Positions 1-9,842 of a DNA stretch of 64,000 bases are shown here, one piece after another (positions within the stretch are counted from its first letter, which is position 1; each line of letters opens with the position of its first letter). The notes beneath the pieces were generated by a model. That model worked only from the letters and a program-made list of their open reading frames with translations, was not told the origin of the DNA and searched no databases. Origin of the DNA: Photobacterium marinum (GTDB taxonomy: Bacteria; Pseudomonadota; Gammaproteobacteria; Enterobacterales; Vibrionaceae); assembly GCF_000331515.1 (NCBI RefSeq), contig NZ_AMZO01000006.1, positions 310,001-374,000 on the forward strand, written 5' to 3'. The position numbers were made by a program, and so were the translations under genes.

Positions 1-2
1 AG

Positions 3-2459
3 GCCAATGCAGCAGCGGCCGCAGCGACGGCCGCAGGGCTGACGATACCTGTGTCTGTTGCCCGTGCTGCTGGCGAAGACAAGGAAGTGAAGTGGGATAA
101 AGCCCCGTGCCGTTTCTGTGGAACAGGTTGTAGTGTGCTGGTCGGTACCCAGAATGGCCGGGTTGTTGCCTCGCAGGGTGACCCGGATGCGCCCGTTAAC
201 AAAGGACTGAATTGCATCAAGGGCTATTTCTTGCCCAAAATCATGTACGGTAAAGATCGTCTGACTCAGCCGTTGTTGCGCAAGACCGACGGGGTGTATG
301 ACAAAGACGGCGAATTTACCCCGGTCAGCTGGGATGAGGCTTTCGATGTGATGGCCGACAAGTTCAAGCAGGCACTGAAAGAAAAAGGGCCGACATCTGT
401 CGGTATGTTCGGTTCTGGCCAGTGGACGGTGTGGGAAGGCTATGCGGCGGCGAAATTGTATAAGGCCGGATTCCGCTCTAACAACATTGATCCCAATGCC
501 CGCCACTGTATGGCGTCGGCGGTGGTCGGTTTTGGTCGTACGTTCGGTATGGATGAACCGATGGGTTGCTACGATGATCTGGAGCATGCTGATGCCTTTG
601 TGCTGTGGGGCTCCAACATGGCCGAAATGCACCCGATTCTATGGACCCGACTGACAGACCGTCGCTTGTCGTCAGATAAAGTGAAAGTAGCTGTGCTGTC
701 GACCTTTACTCACCGCAGTTACGAGCTGGCAGATAATCCGATCATTTTCACTCCGCAGACAGATCTTGCCATTCTTAACTTCATCGCCCATTACATTATT
801 TCCAACAACAAGGTAGATAAGGCGTTCCTCGAAAAGCACGTCAATATCCGCAAGGGCGACACGGATATCGGCTATGGTTTGCGTCCGACTCACCCGCTGG
901 AAAAAGCGGCTAAGAATCCGGGCAGCAAGAAGTCAACGCCGATGACGTTTGATGAATATGCCAAGTTCGTTTCTACCTATACCGCTGAATATACCTCTGA
1001 GCTGTCCGGCGTTCCGGTTGACCAGCTCAACGAACTGGCAGAGTTGTATGCTAACCCTGATGTAAAGGTTGTCTCTTACTGGACCATGGGCTTTAACCAG
1101 CATACCCGTGGTGTCTGGGCCAATAACCTGGTTTACAACATTCACTTGTTGACCGGGAAAATCTCTAAACCCGGCTGTGGTCCGTTTTCATTGACCGGTC
1201 AGCCTTCGGCCTGTGGTACGGCGCGTGAAGTTGGTACGTTTGCCCACCGCCTGCCGGCAGACATGGTGGTGATGAATCCTAAGCATCGTGAAATGTGTGA
1301 AACCAAGTGGAAGATTCCGGCCGGTACGATTCCGCCGAAACCTGGCTATCACGCTGTGCTTCAGGATCGAATGCTTAAAGACCGCAAGCTGAATGCTTAC
1401 TGGGTAATGTGTAACAACAATATGCAGGCCGGTCCGAATATTAATGAGGAACGACTGCCGGGGTACCGTGACCCTGAGAACTTTATTGTCACTTCAGATC
1501 CATATCCGACTGTAACTGCCATGGCTTCCGACCTGATTCTACCGACCGCAATGTGGGTGGAAAAAGAAGGGGCTTACGGTAATGCCGAGCGCCGTACACA
1601 GTTTTGGCACCAGCAGATTTCTGCGCCGGGAGAGGCGAAATCCGATCTATGGCAGCTGATGGAGTTTTCCAAACGCTTCAAGGTAGAGGAAGTCTGGCCG
1701 GCAGATCTGATTGCTAAAAAGCCAGAGTTGAAAGGTAAGACATTGTTCGAGGTGCTGTTCAAAAACGGCAATGTTGATAAATACAGTCTGAATGAACTTG
1801 CGGCAGATCAGCTCAATGATGAATCTCGCCACTTCGGCTTCTATGTTCAGAAAGGTCTGTTTGAGGAGTATGCCTATTTCGGTCGCGGCCATGCCCACGA
1901 TTTGGCTCCGTTTGATATGTATCACCAGTCTCGCGGCCTGCGCTGGCCTGTCGTCGACGGTAAGGAAACCCTGTGGCGTTATTCCGAAGGCTATGACCCT
2001 TATGTGAATAAGGGCGAAGAGTTTGCCTTCTACGGTAAGCCGGACAAGAAAGCGGTGATTTTCGCGCTGCCTTATGAGCCGCCTGCAGAAGCACCGGATA
2101 ACGAGTATGACCTCTGGTTGTCGACCGGACGGGTTTTGGAGCACTGGCATACCGGGTCAATGACCCGACGGGTGCCGGAATTGTACCGTTCGTATCCGGA
2201 TGCTGTGGTGTACATGCACCCGCTGGATGCCAAAGAGCGTGGTTTACGTCGTGGTGACGCGATCAAGATTGTATCCCGTCGCGGCGAGGTTCTGAGCCAT
2301 ATTGAAACACGTGGTCGTAACCGGGTACCGCAGGGACTGGTCTTTATGCCATTCTTCGATGCCGGCCAGCTGACAAACAAGCTGACACTGGATGCGACAG
2401 ATCCGCTTTCCAAAGAAACCGACTTCAAGAAATGTGCGGTGAAAGTGGTTAAAGCGTAA
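3..2459 (+). CDS. napA: Periplasmic nitrate reductase catalytic subunit NapA (5' end cut by window)
   Basis: Large subunit that reduces nitrate to nitrite in the periplasm at a Mo-bis-MGD centre. The frame is open from base 3, so the start codon and the first residues of the Tat signal peptide lie outside the window; the alanine-rich stretch ending in VSVARA is the signal's tail. The 4Fe-4S ligands CRFCGTGC plus the Cys of GLNCIKG are visible, as is the molybdenum-ligand Cys in RHCMASAV. The C-terminal molybdopterin-dinucleotide-binding domain is complete. Visible length of about 818 residues is close to the usual 825-830. It is followed 18 bases later by napG, so napA heads the visible part of a nap operon whose napF/napD genes should lie upstream of the window. 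Confidence 0.97.
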   Translation, partial: ANAAAAAATAAGLTIPVSVARAAGEDKEVKWDKAPCRFCGTGCSVLVGTQNGRVVASQGDPDAPVNKGLNCIKGYFLPKIMYGKDRLTQPLLRKTDGVYDKDGEFTPVSWDEAFDVMADKFKQALKEKGPTSVGMFGSGQWTVWEGYAAAKLYKAGFRSNNIDPNARHCMASAVVGFGRTFGMDEPMGCYDDLEHADAFVLWGSNMAEMHPILWTRLTDRRLSSDKVKVAVLSTFTHRSYELADNPIIFTPQTDLAILNFIAHYIISNNKVDKAFLEKHVNIRKGDTDIGYGLRPTHPLEKAAKNPGSKKSTPMTFDEYAKFVSTYTAEYTSELSGVPVDQLNELAELYANPDVKVVSYWTMGFNQHTRGVWANNLVYNIHLLTGKISKPGCGPFSLTGQPSACGTAREVGTFAHRLPADMVVMNPKHREMCETKWKIPAGTIPPKPGYHAVLQDRMLKDRKLNAYWVMCNNNMQAGPNINEERLPGYRDPENFIVTSDPYPTVTAMASDLILPTAMWVEKEGAYGNAERRTQFWHQQISAPGEAKSDLWQLMEFSKRFKVEEVWPADLIAKKPELKGKTLFEVLFKNGNVDKYSLNELAADQLNDESRHFGFYVQKGLFEEYAYFGRGHAHDLAPFDMYHQSRGLRWPVVDGKETLWRYSEGYDPYVNKGEEFAFYGKPDKKAVIFALPYEPPAEAPDNEYDLWLSTGRVLEHWHTGSMTRRVPELYRSYPDAVVYMHPLDAKERGLRRGDAIKIVSRRGEVLSHIETRGRNRVPQGLVFMPFFDAGQLTNKLTLDATDPLSKETDFKKCAVKVVKA

Positions 2460-2477
2460 CGGACTAGGAACAGAGTG

Positions 2478-3245
2478 ATGAAGACTCCGCGCGGAAATAT
2501 GTCAGACAGTCGGCGGCGCTTCTTAAGGGATGCGGTGCGAACTGCGGTGGGTGTTGGTACAGCGGCAACAGTCCTGGGTCTGCAAAGCAGGCAGAGTCAG
2601 GCGGATGATGCCAGTGTGCCGGTTCGCCCGCCCGGAGCGCTGGATGAGCCTGATTTCCTTCAGGCTTGCTTGCGCTGTGGCTTGTGTGTTCAGGCATGTC
2701 CTTACGACACCCTGAAGCTGGCGACACTACTGTCGCCGGTGGCTGCCGGAACACCGTATTTCACGGCGCGGCAGATACCGTGCGAGATGTGTGAAGACAT
2801 TCCTTGTGTCGTTGCCTGCCCGAGCGGCGCTCTCGATCCGGCACTCACTAATATTGATGATGCCCGGATGGGAACGGCTGTACTGATTGACCATGAAACC
2901 TGCCTTAACTGGTTGGGATTGCGCTGTGATGTCTGCTATCGGGTCTGTCCTCTCATCGATGAAGCCATCACGCTTGAGCCAATCCGCAACAAGCGAACCG
3001 GCTACCACGCGAAGTTCATACCTACCGTGCACTCCGATGTCTGTACTGGTTGCGGAAAATGCGAGCAGGCCTGTGTATTGGATGAAGCGGCAATCAAAGT
3101 TGTACCGACTGCACTGGCGAAAGGTCAGATGGGACAGCACTACCGCCTGGGCTGGGAAGAAAAAGCCGAGCATGGCGGTAGTCTGGTACCGGAAGAGCTC
3201 AAGTTGCCTGTGCGTCAGCCGGATAACCCCGGGGGAGGTCAATAA
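2478..3245 (+). CDS. napG: Ferredoxin-type protein NapG
   Basis: Periplasmic iron-sulfur protein that, with NapH, passes electrons from menaquinol/ubiquinol towards NapC/NapB/NapA. A twin-arginine motif (SRRRFLRDA) lies at the N-terminus. Four clusters of ferredoxin cysteines follow: [35 protein letters not shown] and [11 protein letters not shown]. The ATG at 2478 has an AGGA 8-9 bases upstream; a GTG at 2475 and an ATG at 2499 (just before the Arg motif) are alternatives. The stop codon overlaps the napH start by one base (TAATG), a sign of translational coupling. Length of about 255 residues fits the family. Confidence 0.95.
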   Translation: MKTPRGNMSDSRRRFLRDAVRTAVGVGTAATVLGLQSRQSQADDASVPVRPPGALDEPDFLQACLRCGLCVQACPYDTLKLATLLSPVAAGTPYFTARQIPCEMCEDIPCVVACPSGALDPALTNIDDARMGTAVLIDHETCLNWLGLRCDVCYRVCPLIDEAITLEPIRNKRTGYHAKFIPTVHSDVCTGCGKCEQACVLDEAAIKVVPTALAKGQMGQHYRLGWEEKAEHGGSLVPEELKLPVRQPDNPGGGQ

Positions 3246-4111
3246 TGGCTAAGCGTTTTGCGAAAAACCGTGCTCAAGATGCCGGCAAAGCGGCTGTTAA
3301 GTCTCTGGGCTGGTGGAAGGCACACCGTTTTCTGCTGCTGCGCCGTAGTTGCCAGTTGTTGATTATCGGCCTGTTTATGGCCGGACCGACCTTGGGAGTA
3401 CTGCGGGGAAACCTGTCATCGAGCACCTTGTTCGATACGGTGCCGATGACAGATCCATTGTTGTTGCTGCAAACCCTGGTGTCCGGGCATCTGCCTGAGC
3501 TGACTGCGTTAGTGGGCGGGTTGATTGTGGTGGTGTTCTATGCCGTTATCGGCCCCCGTGTTTTTTGCGGTTGGGTTTGTCCACTAAATATGGTGACTGA
3601 TCTGGCAGCCTGGTTAAGGCGAAAGCTGGGCATCAAAGTGAGTTATCGCTGGTCGCCACGTTTGCGTTACTGGCTGTTGGCAGTATTGCTGTTGGGGAGT
3701 GCTGTATCCGGCACCGTGTTGTGGAGCTGGATTGATCCTGTTGCTGCGTTGCACCGGGGGCTGGTATTCGGGCTGGGAGCCGGTTGGATCCTGATCCTGA
3801 TGGTGTTCCTGCTGGACTTGCTGCTGGTGGAACACGGCTGGTGCGGGCATTTGTGTCCGCTTGGTGCAGCCTACGGGGTCATAGGTAGTAAGAGCCTGAT
3901 GAGGGTAACGGCAACGAATCGGGAAGCGTGTAACAAGTGTATGGATTGCTTCAATGTTTGTCCTGAGCCGGAGGTATTGCGCCAACCATTGAAGGAAGGC
4001 GATCGCCGGGTTATGAGCCAGGACTGCATCAGCTGCGGGCGCTGCATCGACGTCTGTTCCGAAAGGGTATTGGAATTTAAAACAAGAATTGGAGCCAAAT
4101 ATGAAGGGTAA
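3245..4111 (+). CDS. napH: Quinol dehydrogenase membrane component NapH
   Basis: Inner-membrane partner of NapG. About four or five hydrophobic segments are seen, with CGWVCPLN and CGHLCPLG cysteine motifs of the NosR/NapH family in the loops. Two ferredoxin motifs (CNKCMDCFNVCPEP, CISCGRCIDVC) sit in the C-terminal part. It starts on the last base of napG and its end overlaps the napB start by 11 bases. The presence of G and H next to B and C gives this operon two quinol-oxidising routes, as in the enterobacterial napFDAGHBC arrangement. Confidence 0.95.
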   Translation: MAKRFAKNRAQDAGKAAVKSLGWWKAHRFLLLRRSCQLLIIGLFMAGPTLGVLRGNLSSSTLFDTVPMTDPLLLLQTLVSGHLPELTALVGGLIVVVFYAVIGPRVFCGWVCPLNMVTDLAAWLRRKLGIKVSYRWSPRLRYWLLAVLLLGSAVSGTVLWSWIDPVAALHRGLVFGLGAGWILILMVFLLDLLLVEHGWCGHLCPLGAAYGVIGSKSLMRVTATNREACNKCMDCFNVCPEPEVLRQPLKEGDRRVMSQDCISCGRCIDVCSERVLEFKTRIGAKYEG

Positions 4112-4535
4112 GTTTGTTGTGTCTGTGCTGCTCGCGGCCGGTGTCAGCGTTGCGGCCTTCGCCGAGGTTACCTCGTTACGCGGCGATCAGGAAATTGGAG
4201 CGAACAACGAGGTGGCAACGATTAAACAGGTGCCGAAAAAACAGGATCGCCTGGCGTTAGATTATGTCAATCAGCCGCCGCTGATCCCACACTCAACCGA
4301 CCAGGTGCAGGTTAATCCGAGCAATAACGGCTGCCTAGAATGTCATGATGTCGATAAGTACCGCAAGGCGGGAGCGCCGCGGGTGAGCCCGACGCACTAT
4401 ATGGACAGGGATAACAAAATGCTGGGCGATGTCGCTCCCCGTCGTTATTTCTGCCTTCAGTGCCATGTCACTCAGGCGGATGCCGCTCCTCTGGTCGAGA
4501 ACACCTTTGAGCCTGCCGGTAAATTCGGTGAATAA
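4101..4535 (+). CDS. napB: Periplasmic nitrate reductase cytochrome subunit NapB
   Basis: Small diheme cytochrome c that feeds electrons to NapA. A Sec signal peptide ends near AAFAEV. Two haem motifs are present, CLECH and CLQCH, with the conserved histidines downstream (HYMDRD). The ATG at 4101 is preferred over an upstream in-frame TTG at 4089, because GGAG lies 6-7 bases before it and it gives a proper signal peptide. Length of 144 residues is typical. It overlaps napH by 11 bases, and a GGAGG before napC follows its stop. Confidence 0.95.
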   Translation: MKGKFVVSVLLAAGVSVAAFAEVTSLRGDQEIGANNEVATIKQVPKKQDRLALDYVNQPPLIPHSTDQVQVNPSNNGCLECHDVDKYRKAGAPRVSPTHYMDRDNKMLGDVAPRRYFCLQCHVTQADAAPLVENTFEPAGKFGE

Positions 4536-4547
4536 GGAGGGCAGCAT

Positions 4548-5144
4548 ATGGGAATTAAGCTACCGGGCTTCATTCAGCGTTTCTGGAGCTGGTTCAGAAA
4601 GCCCAGCCATCTTGCGGCAGGCAGCCTCCTGACCGGCGGTATTATTGTCGGTATCGTTTTCTGGGGTGGATTTAACACCGCGATGGAAATGAGTAATCAG
4701 GAGCAGTTTTGTATCAGCTGCCATGAAATGGAAAACAACGTTTACCAGGAATACGTCGGGACCGTGCACTACAACAACCGTAGTGGGGTGAGGGCGACCT
4801 GTCCTGATTGTCATGTACCTAAGGAGTGGGGGCCGAAAATGGTGCGTAAGATCCAAGCCAGTAAAGAGCTTTATGCCAAAGTGCTTGGAATTGTCGATAC
4901 ACCGAAAAAGTTTGAAGAACACCGGTTTGAAATGGCTTCCCGTGAGTGGGAGCGGATGAAAGCGAATGATTCGCAGGAGTGCCGCAATTGCCACAATTTC
5001 GAATATATGGACTTCACAACCCAGAAACCTGTGGCGTCGAAGATCCACGATGAAGCCGAAGATCAGGGTAAAACCTGTATTGACTGCCACAAGGGGATCG
5101 CTCATCAGTTACCTAAAGGGCATAAAATCGAAAAAGCAATTTAA
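4548..5144 (+). CDS. napC: NapC tetraheme quinol dehydrogenase
   Basis: Membrane-anchored NapC/NirT cytochrome c that oxidises quinol and reduces NapB. One N-terminal membrane anchor (about residues 20-42) is followed by four haem motifs: CISCH, CPDCH, CRNCH and CIDCH. At 198 residues it matches the family. It lies 12 bases after napB with a strong GGAGG Shine-Dalgarno. It is the last gene of the operon, since a hairpin with a T-run follows at 5194. A second, different NapC-family gene is found at 45903 next to the hydroxylamine-oxidoreductase-like gene. Confidence 0.95.
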   Translation: MGIKLPGFIQRFWSWFRKPSHLAAGSLLTGGIIVGIVFWGGFNTAMEMSNQEQFCISCHEMENNVYQEYVGTVHYNNRSGVRATCPDCHVPKEWGPKMVRKIQASKELYAKVLGIVDTPKKFEEHRFEMASREWERMKANDSQECRNCHNFEYMDFTTQKPVASKIHDEAEDQGKTCIDCHKGIAHQLPKGHKIEKAI

Positions 5145-5193
5145 TACGATGACCATGAAATATTGTTGAGTTGATGTCTTTTTTTAAACCTTC

Positions 5194-5229
5194 TCCCCTC
5201 GTAAGCGTTTGCTTTCGGGGGGATTTTTT
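5194..5229 (+). terminator. Intrinsic terminator of the nap operon
   Basis: TCCCCTCG pairs with CGGGGGA around an inner AAGC/GCTT helix, followed by a run of six T. It lies 50 bases after the napC stop. The remaining bases up to 5441 hold no gene and should carry the promoter of the GGDEF gene; no clear promoter could be chosen by eye. Confidence 0.85.
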
Positions 5230-5441
5230 ATGTGTGCTTTGATTAACGAATGAGGGGATTTTGTTCGATTTGCTTGATGTGCGATCGATTGCTTAAAAAA
5301 AGTCTGCATATTGTGATTTTGGTTCCGGCTTTTGTGGGAAAGATCAACTCATCTCTGTACGGATTACGTTACCTTACGCCCGAACTGGCCTGTTTTTGTC
5401 CATTATTAGATTAAGAAATGTCCACAATCGATTGAGATGAT

Positions 5442-6707
5442 GTGCCTGTGAATTCAAAAGTGAACTTAAATGAGATGTTATTAATTGAGTCTCAGTATGG
5501 TGTTGTAATCCATAGGGATTTCAAACCGTTGTATGCGGATGATAACTACGCGCATTATTTTGGCTACGAAAGCGGAGAGAATATTTTGTCGATGGCGAGT
5601 ATCTTGCCGCTGATTGCGCCGCAGGAGCAGCAGAACGCCGTGGAATCCTATCAGGCTGTTATGTCCGGTAAAGAACGACCAGGAGTGCGTACTTACCGCA
5701 ACATTGATAATCAGGGTAGTGAGCTTATTGTTCTCTCCGTAGATCATGTTGTGGATTGGGAAGGACAGCCTGCGATGCAGGTGACAATTATCGATCTCCG
5801 TCACCATGTTGAGACACAGCGGCAGCTCAGGGCAAGTGAAGAACGTTATCGCGCACTTGTTGACGGTTCAATTCAGGGGATTCTGGTTCACAAAAATTTC
5901 AGGCCGTTGTTTTGTAATGAAGCTTATGCACAGATGCAGGGTTTTTCGAATGCTCAGGAACTGATGGAGCATGGCTCTATCCTGCCGCTTATTGACATGG
6001 AGCATCATCCACAAGCCTACAGCGATAATCTTCAACTGCTGGTCGGTGAAAAAGAAGCCATCAAAACGGAAGCGAAAGGGGTTCGCACTGATGGTTCAAC
6101 GGTATGGTTGAGTTTGTTGTCACGCCCCATCATATGGAATGGAGAGCAAGTGGTGCAGGTAACGGCAATGGATATAACCGAGCAGCAGTTGCTAAAGGAG
6201 AGGTTGGAGCATCGCGCCAATTTCGACGGCCTCACCAACTTGCTGAATCGCCGTGCGACAATGGAACTGCTTGAAAAACAGTTCGAGTTTGATAAGCGCA
6301 ACGGTAATGATATGTGCTGTATTTTGATTGATTTTGATGACTTCAAACTAATTAACGATTGCTATGGTCATCACGTTGGAGATCAGGTGCTTAAACTGTT
6401 TGGTAAGACCTGTAAAAAGAGTATTCGAAAGAGTGATTTTATTGGTCGCTGGGGTGGGGAAGAGTTTGTGATGGTACTGCCACGGACAGCCATAGATCAG
6501 GCGGCTTTTATTGCTCGCCGTATTTCTAAATGTATCAGCGAACAACGTGTTGAAGTCGGTGAGCATACACTCAGCTTTACTGTCAGTATGGGGGTTGCCG
6601 CGATGACTGAAAATACAACGTCAGCGGAACAAATGATTAATGCTGCGGATAAGGCACTTTATCAGGGTAAGAAGCAGGGAAAGAGCTGTGTAGTTATTGC
6701 GGCTTAG
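5442..6707 (+). CDS. PAS-PAS-GGDEF diguanylate cyclase
   Basis: Predicted soluble c-di-GMP synthase. Two PAS modules (about residues 10-125 and 130-250, the second opening with SEERYRALVDGSIQG) precede a GGDEF domain starting near FDGLTNLLNRR. The active-site motif is GGEEF, and an RKSD sequence exactly five residues before it matches the RxxD inhibitory site, so product feedback is likely. No membrane segment or signal peptide is seen. The start is probably the GTG at 5442; ATG at 5475 is an alternative. It sits alone between the nap terminator and a convergent gene. The PAS ligand is unknown. Confidence 0.9.
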   Translation: MPVNSKVNLNEMLLIESQYGVVIHRDFKPLYADDNYAHYFGYESGENILSMASILPLIAPQEQQNAVESYQAVMSGKERPGVRTYRNIDNQGSELIVLSVDHVVDWEGQPAMQVTIIDLRHHVETQRQLRASEERYRALVDGSIQGILVHKNFRPLFCNEAYAQMQGFSNAQELMEHGSILPLIDMEHHPQAYSDNLQLLVGEKEAIKTEAKGVRTDGSTVWLSLLSRPIIWNGEQVVQVTAMDITEQQLLKERLEHRANFDGLTNLLNRRATMELLEKQFEFDKRNGNDMCCILIDFDDFKLINDCYGHHVGDQVLKLFGKTCKKSIRKSDFIGRWGGEEFVMVLPRTAIDQAAFIARRISKCISEQRVEVGEHTLSFTVSMGVAAMTENTTSAEQMINAADKALYQGKKQGKSCVVIAA

Positions 6708-6783
6708 CTGTTTTATTCAAATATATTAATTAATGAAGGGCAGGTTGCTATTGGCAATCTGCCCTTTTAGTTAGGAAAGATTA

Positions 6784-8709
6784 TTAAACTTCAGTCTTCT
6801 GTACTTTTTGGGATAGCTTGCCTTCAAACTGAATCAGAGATTCACGTTTGAGCAAGTTAAGAAATGCATTGAATGACTCAATCTGATCCGGCCTGACTGT
6901 TTGTTCCGGAATTGCCAGCTCGGTTGTCAGCAACAGTTTTCCGTCAGGTTTCAGGAAAACTTGGCGATGCATGGTTCCGAAGTCATGTTCAAAGTTCAGA
7001 ATGGCCGGCGTGTTAGTAATTTTCCAGATCTTATTGGTGTCGTACAAAAACTCAGAGCGCACTTTCAGTCCAGGAAAATGTTCACTGAACTGCTTGTTCG
7101 ACAGCTTCATTATTTCCAGCTCATTTTTAAGCCATGCATCGTTTTCTTCATAAGTCAGCTCAGTGTTGGTATTGAGGAATGGGCGGAGAACGGCATCAGA
7201 ATAAACCGCCAAATCAGCCGTCATAGCATTCAGGTCAGGAATATCAAAAGATGGTTCGGCATAGGTCGAAACCTCATTCTGATATTGGGCTGTCAGCCAC
7301 TCAGTCTGCCCTTTAGCTGTTTTGTTCAAAAGCAGGCCACGCATGGATGAGGCGTATTCACCATGATAGTGTCGCTCCTGATGCTCAGTTTGTCCGCCCT
7401 CACTGTTGAATTTGATTTGGGTGCTGATATCCATTTGCCAGCGGTAGCGGCTGTTATTAATGATGGTCGGCATTTGTGCTGGTTTCAGTGGCAGCGCAAC
7501 TTTGTTCTGAATCCAGGATGGCGTGTATTGCCAGTTGGTGTCTTGATCTGTTGCGTCAAGGCAGTATTGGATTCCAAGGCGATCAAAACACACCACGACA
7601 TGATCGAAATATCGCATGGTTGGAATACTCAGCACATTCGGTGACGTGCGATCGGAGGCGATTAACGTCAGGTATGGGTGAATGCCGATATGGCGAAGCA
7701 GTGCAGCCAACAGCATGGATTTGTCTTTGCAGTCGCCGTAACGATTTTTGATTACTGAAGCAATGCTGTGCGGAGTGATAGCATGACCAAGCTCAGACAT
7801 GGAGACATAGCGGATATCCCTCGCGACGAACTCGTGAATGCGGCTGATCTTCTCATCAGTTGTTTCTGTGCCGGGAAGAATACGATCAAGCAGTGTTTTA
7901 GCTCCTGATGTGTCTTTCAGTGCCTGATGCATAGCGGCGTTGGAGGTATCGATTACCTGTTGCCAGTTTTGCAGTTCACCGATCGCTATCTGGTCGATAT
8001 GATCCCGCCAGTAGATATTCGAATCCCCTTCGAAAGCCGGAATGTTTGAACCTGAGCAGCGCATGCGGTTGGAGCTGCCTTCACACTCCACATTATGGCT
8101 ACTTGATGACCAGTGAAGCTTATGTTTGGCAGGCCACTGAACAGACAGTTCAAAAGTGGTAATCGGGTAATTTCGTTGCGAGTAGAATATCTCAGACCAG
8201 TCGGCTTCTTGTTTGCTGAGATCACGGTCAATTTGATATTCGAGAACGGTTAAGCTGCCATCAGACAGGCCGGGAATGGTGAGAACGACTTCTTTGCTAT
8301 CAGAAAAACTACGGTAGTTGTCGGTATCCAGCACTTGCGCTGAAGATGGAGTAAGTGAAGTGACCACGCCGTGCTTGTCGATCGATGCGGCAGACAGTAG
8401 CGTTAGTTTCTCCATTTTCTCATTGAAGTAAATAGAGTGATCACCGTGGTTTTCGACATCCCGGGTGGTCGGGTAGTACCAGAGTTCACGAATATGCTGA
8501 GTCACTCTATCTTTTTTGAAGCGGATGTCATTGGCCAGCATCACCAGAGAGACTTCATCCGGGCGGTGTTCTCGGCTGCGATAAGCGTCAGCTGTATCAA
8601 ACAGTCTTCCGCTTTCAGAAAGTTTCCACTCAATGGCCTCTTGGGCTGTGGCTTGGCTTGTGGTTAGCAGAGCGGTCAGACACAAAAACAGACGAAGGTT
8701 CATTTTCAT
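6784..8709 (-). CDS. DUF3857 / transglutaminase-like exported protein
   Basis: A signal peptide ending at TTSQATAQ is followed by a DUF3857-type domain and a transglutaminase-like core. The Cys-His-Asp triad is visible: GDCKDKSMLLAALLRHIG (Cys near residue 325), YFDHVVV and CLDATDQD. Proteins of this build are predicted periplasmic peptidase or cross-linking enzymes; the substrate is unknown. The gene overlaps the preceding membrane-protein gene by four bases (ATGA), so the two are coupled. A second ATG two codons in (8703) is also possible. Function beyond the fold is inference. Confidence 0.8.
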   Translation of the reverse strand: MKMNLRLFLCLTALLTTSQATAQEAIEWKLSESGRLFDTADAYRSREHRPDEVSLVMLANDIRFKKDRVTQHIRELWYYPTTRDVENHGDHSIYFNEKMEKLTLLSAASIDKHGVVTSLTPSSAQVLDTDNYRSFSDSKEVVLTIPGLSDGSLTVLEYQIDRDLSKQEADWSEIFYSQRNYPITTFELSVQWPAKHKLHWSSSSHNVECEGSSNRMRCSGSNIPAFEGDSNIYWRDHIDQIAIGELQNWQQVIDTSNAAMHQALKDTSGAKTLLDRILPGTETTDEKISRIHEFVARDIRYVSMSELGHAITPHSIASVIKNRYGDCKDKSMLLAALLRHIGIHPYLTLIASDRTSPNVLSIPTMRYFDHVVVCFDRLGIQYCLDATDQDTNWQYTPSWIQNKVALPLKPAQMPTIINNSRYRWQMDISTQIKFNSEGGQTEHQERHYHGEYASSMRGLLLNKTAKGQTEWLTAQYQNEVSTYAEPSFDIPDLNAMTADLAVYSDAVLRPFLNTNTELTYEENDAWLKNELEIMKLSNKQFSEHFPGLKVRSEFLYDTNKIWKITNTPAILNFEHDFGTMHRQVFLKPDGKLLLTTELAIPEQTVRPDQIESFNAFLNLLKRESLIQFEGKLSQKVQKTEV

Positions 8710-9842
8710 AAAGGTCTAAACTCCTTCGCCATTTTTTTAAAGTTGTCTGCGCGTTCGCGGTAAGAATATTTCGGAGCTGTGAGGTGGCCGATCAGTTCAT
8801 AAAGATCATCGCCATGTTCAAAAATTGTCATAGTGTAGAGTAGCGGATCGCCCAGCGACTTACCTTCACAAGTGACATAAGTAATGACGCTCATCTTGGT
8901 TGGAGCCAGTCTCCGCTCTTCACGGCATTGCATGCCTGGCTCATCTTCCTGAACTATCTGGATTCGTTCTCGGACTTTGTTATTCAGCGTGTCTTGATTG
9001 GTATATTTGAAAACAATGAAATAAGAGCCTTCTATTTTTCCTGCCAACTCCAGTTTCGCTTCACCGTCAGAAAAGCTGCCAATCTCAACTTGTCGCCAGC
9101 CTGAACCATGAATCGGCAGCTGGAAGTGATTTTCCGTTGAAGCAAAGATACTGTTGTCAGTCAGCGGTTTGATTTCTTGAATCAGGTATGGGGAGACAGA
9201 TGAATAAATGGCGAGGCACAGCACAATAGGAAACATAGGGATGATAACCAGCCATTCTTTCCAGCTGTAGCCGGATGATTTTCCTTTGAACTGAATATTG
9301 TCGTACTTTGATGCGCACTTATGCTTGATGGCATTAAAGCGCTTACTGAGTATACAGAATAATCCGGACCAGATTATCAGGGCGAGGAAATCGACCCAGC
9401 CAGGCAGAGCAAACTTTGATGAGACCCAAAACAAGGTGGTCACAGAAATGAGGGATACTGCCCAAAGCCTGAAAGTGGTCACTGAATAATTGATACCCAG
9501 CTTGTTTTCCAGTTCTTTAAGATGCTTATTGAGCGTAGGACAGGCAAAGAGCTGGACAAGAATAAAGTTAGGGACAAATAACCAGAGCCATGGCTTAAAA
9601 GGGTGACGGCTTAACAGTCTCATCTCTTTTATTCGGGCAACCATCCAGAAACAGGTATAGATACCAAAGGTGCTGAAATGAAGGAAAAACTCCCACCACG
9701 GAGAGCGTATAGCCCGAATTTCAATGCTGGAAAACGGAAGGTTGTGATCCGGACTCAGTTGATTTTCTGGTGTTTGAACCGTTCCTGCTGTTGCGGTTTC
9801 TGCGACTGTCGTATCAGGAATCGATGAGGCGTTGTGAGTCAT
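8706..9842 (-). CDS. Polytopic membrane protein with C-terminal extracytoplasmic domain, unknown function
   Basis: I do not recognise this family with confidence. The first 45 residues are polar; then come about four to six hydrophobic segments (for example FSTFGIYTCFWMV and LFVPNFILVQLF), and a hydrophilic tail of about 150 residues after YSSVSPYLIQEI. The first segments resemble the short two-helix modules of DUF4234/DUF898-like proteins, which is only an impression. ATG at 9842 is chosen; an in-frame TTG at 9866 lacks a ribosome site. The 4-base overlap with the transglutaminase-like gene suggests a two-protein unit. Confidence 0.65.
   Translation of the reverse strand: MTHNASSIPDTTVAETATAGTVQTPENQLSPDHNLPFSSIEIRAIRSPWWEFFLHFSTFGIYTCFWMVARIKEMRLLSRHPFKPWLWLFVPNFILVQLFACPTLNKHLKELENKLGINYSVTTFRLWAVSLISVTTLFWVSSKFALPGWVDFLALIIWSGLFCILSKRFNAIKHKCASKYDNIQFKGKSSGYSWKEWLVIIPMFPIVLCLAIYSSVSPYLIQEIKPLTDNSIFASTENHFQLPIHGSGWRQVEIGSFSDGEAKLELAGKIEGSYFIVFKYTNQDTLNNKVRERIQIVQEDEPGMQCREERRLAPTKMSVITYVTCEGKSLGDPLLYTMTIFEHGDDLYELIGHLTAPKYSYRERADNFKKMAKEFRPL

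Noticed and set aside
1647-2150. Long reading frame opposite napA
   Set aside because: It lies wholly within the well-supported napA gene, lacks a ribosome site, and its translation resembles no protein family; it is a shadow of the GC-rich codon pattern.
4560-5105. 181-codon frame opposite napC
   Set aside because: Antisense shadow of napC, whose four haem motifs are unmistakable.
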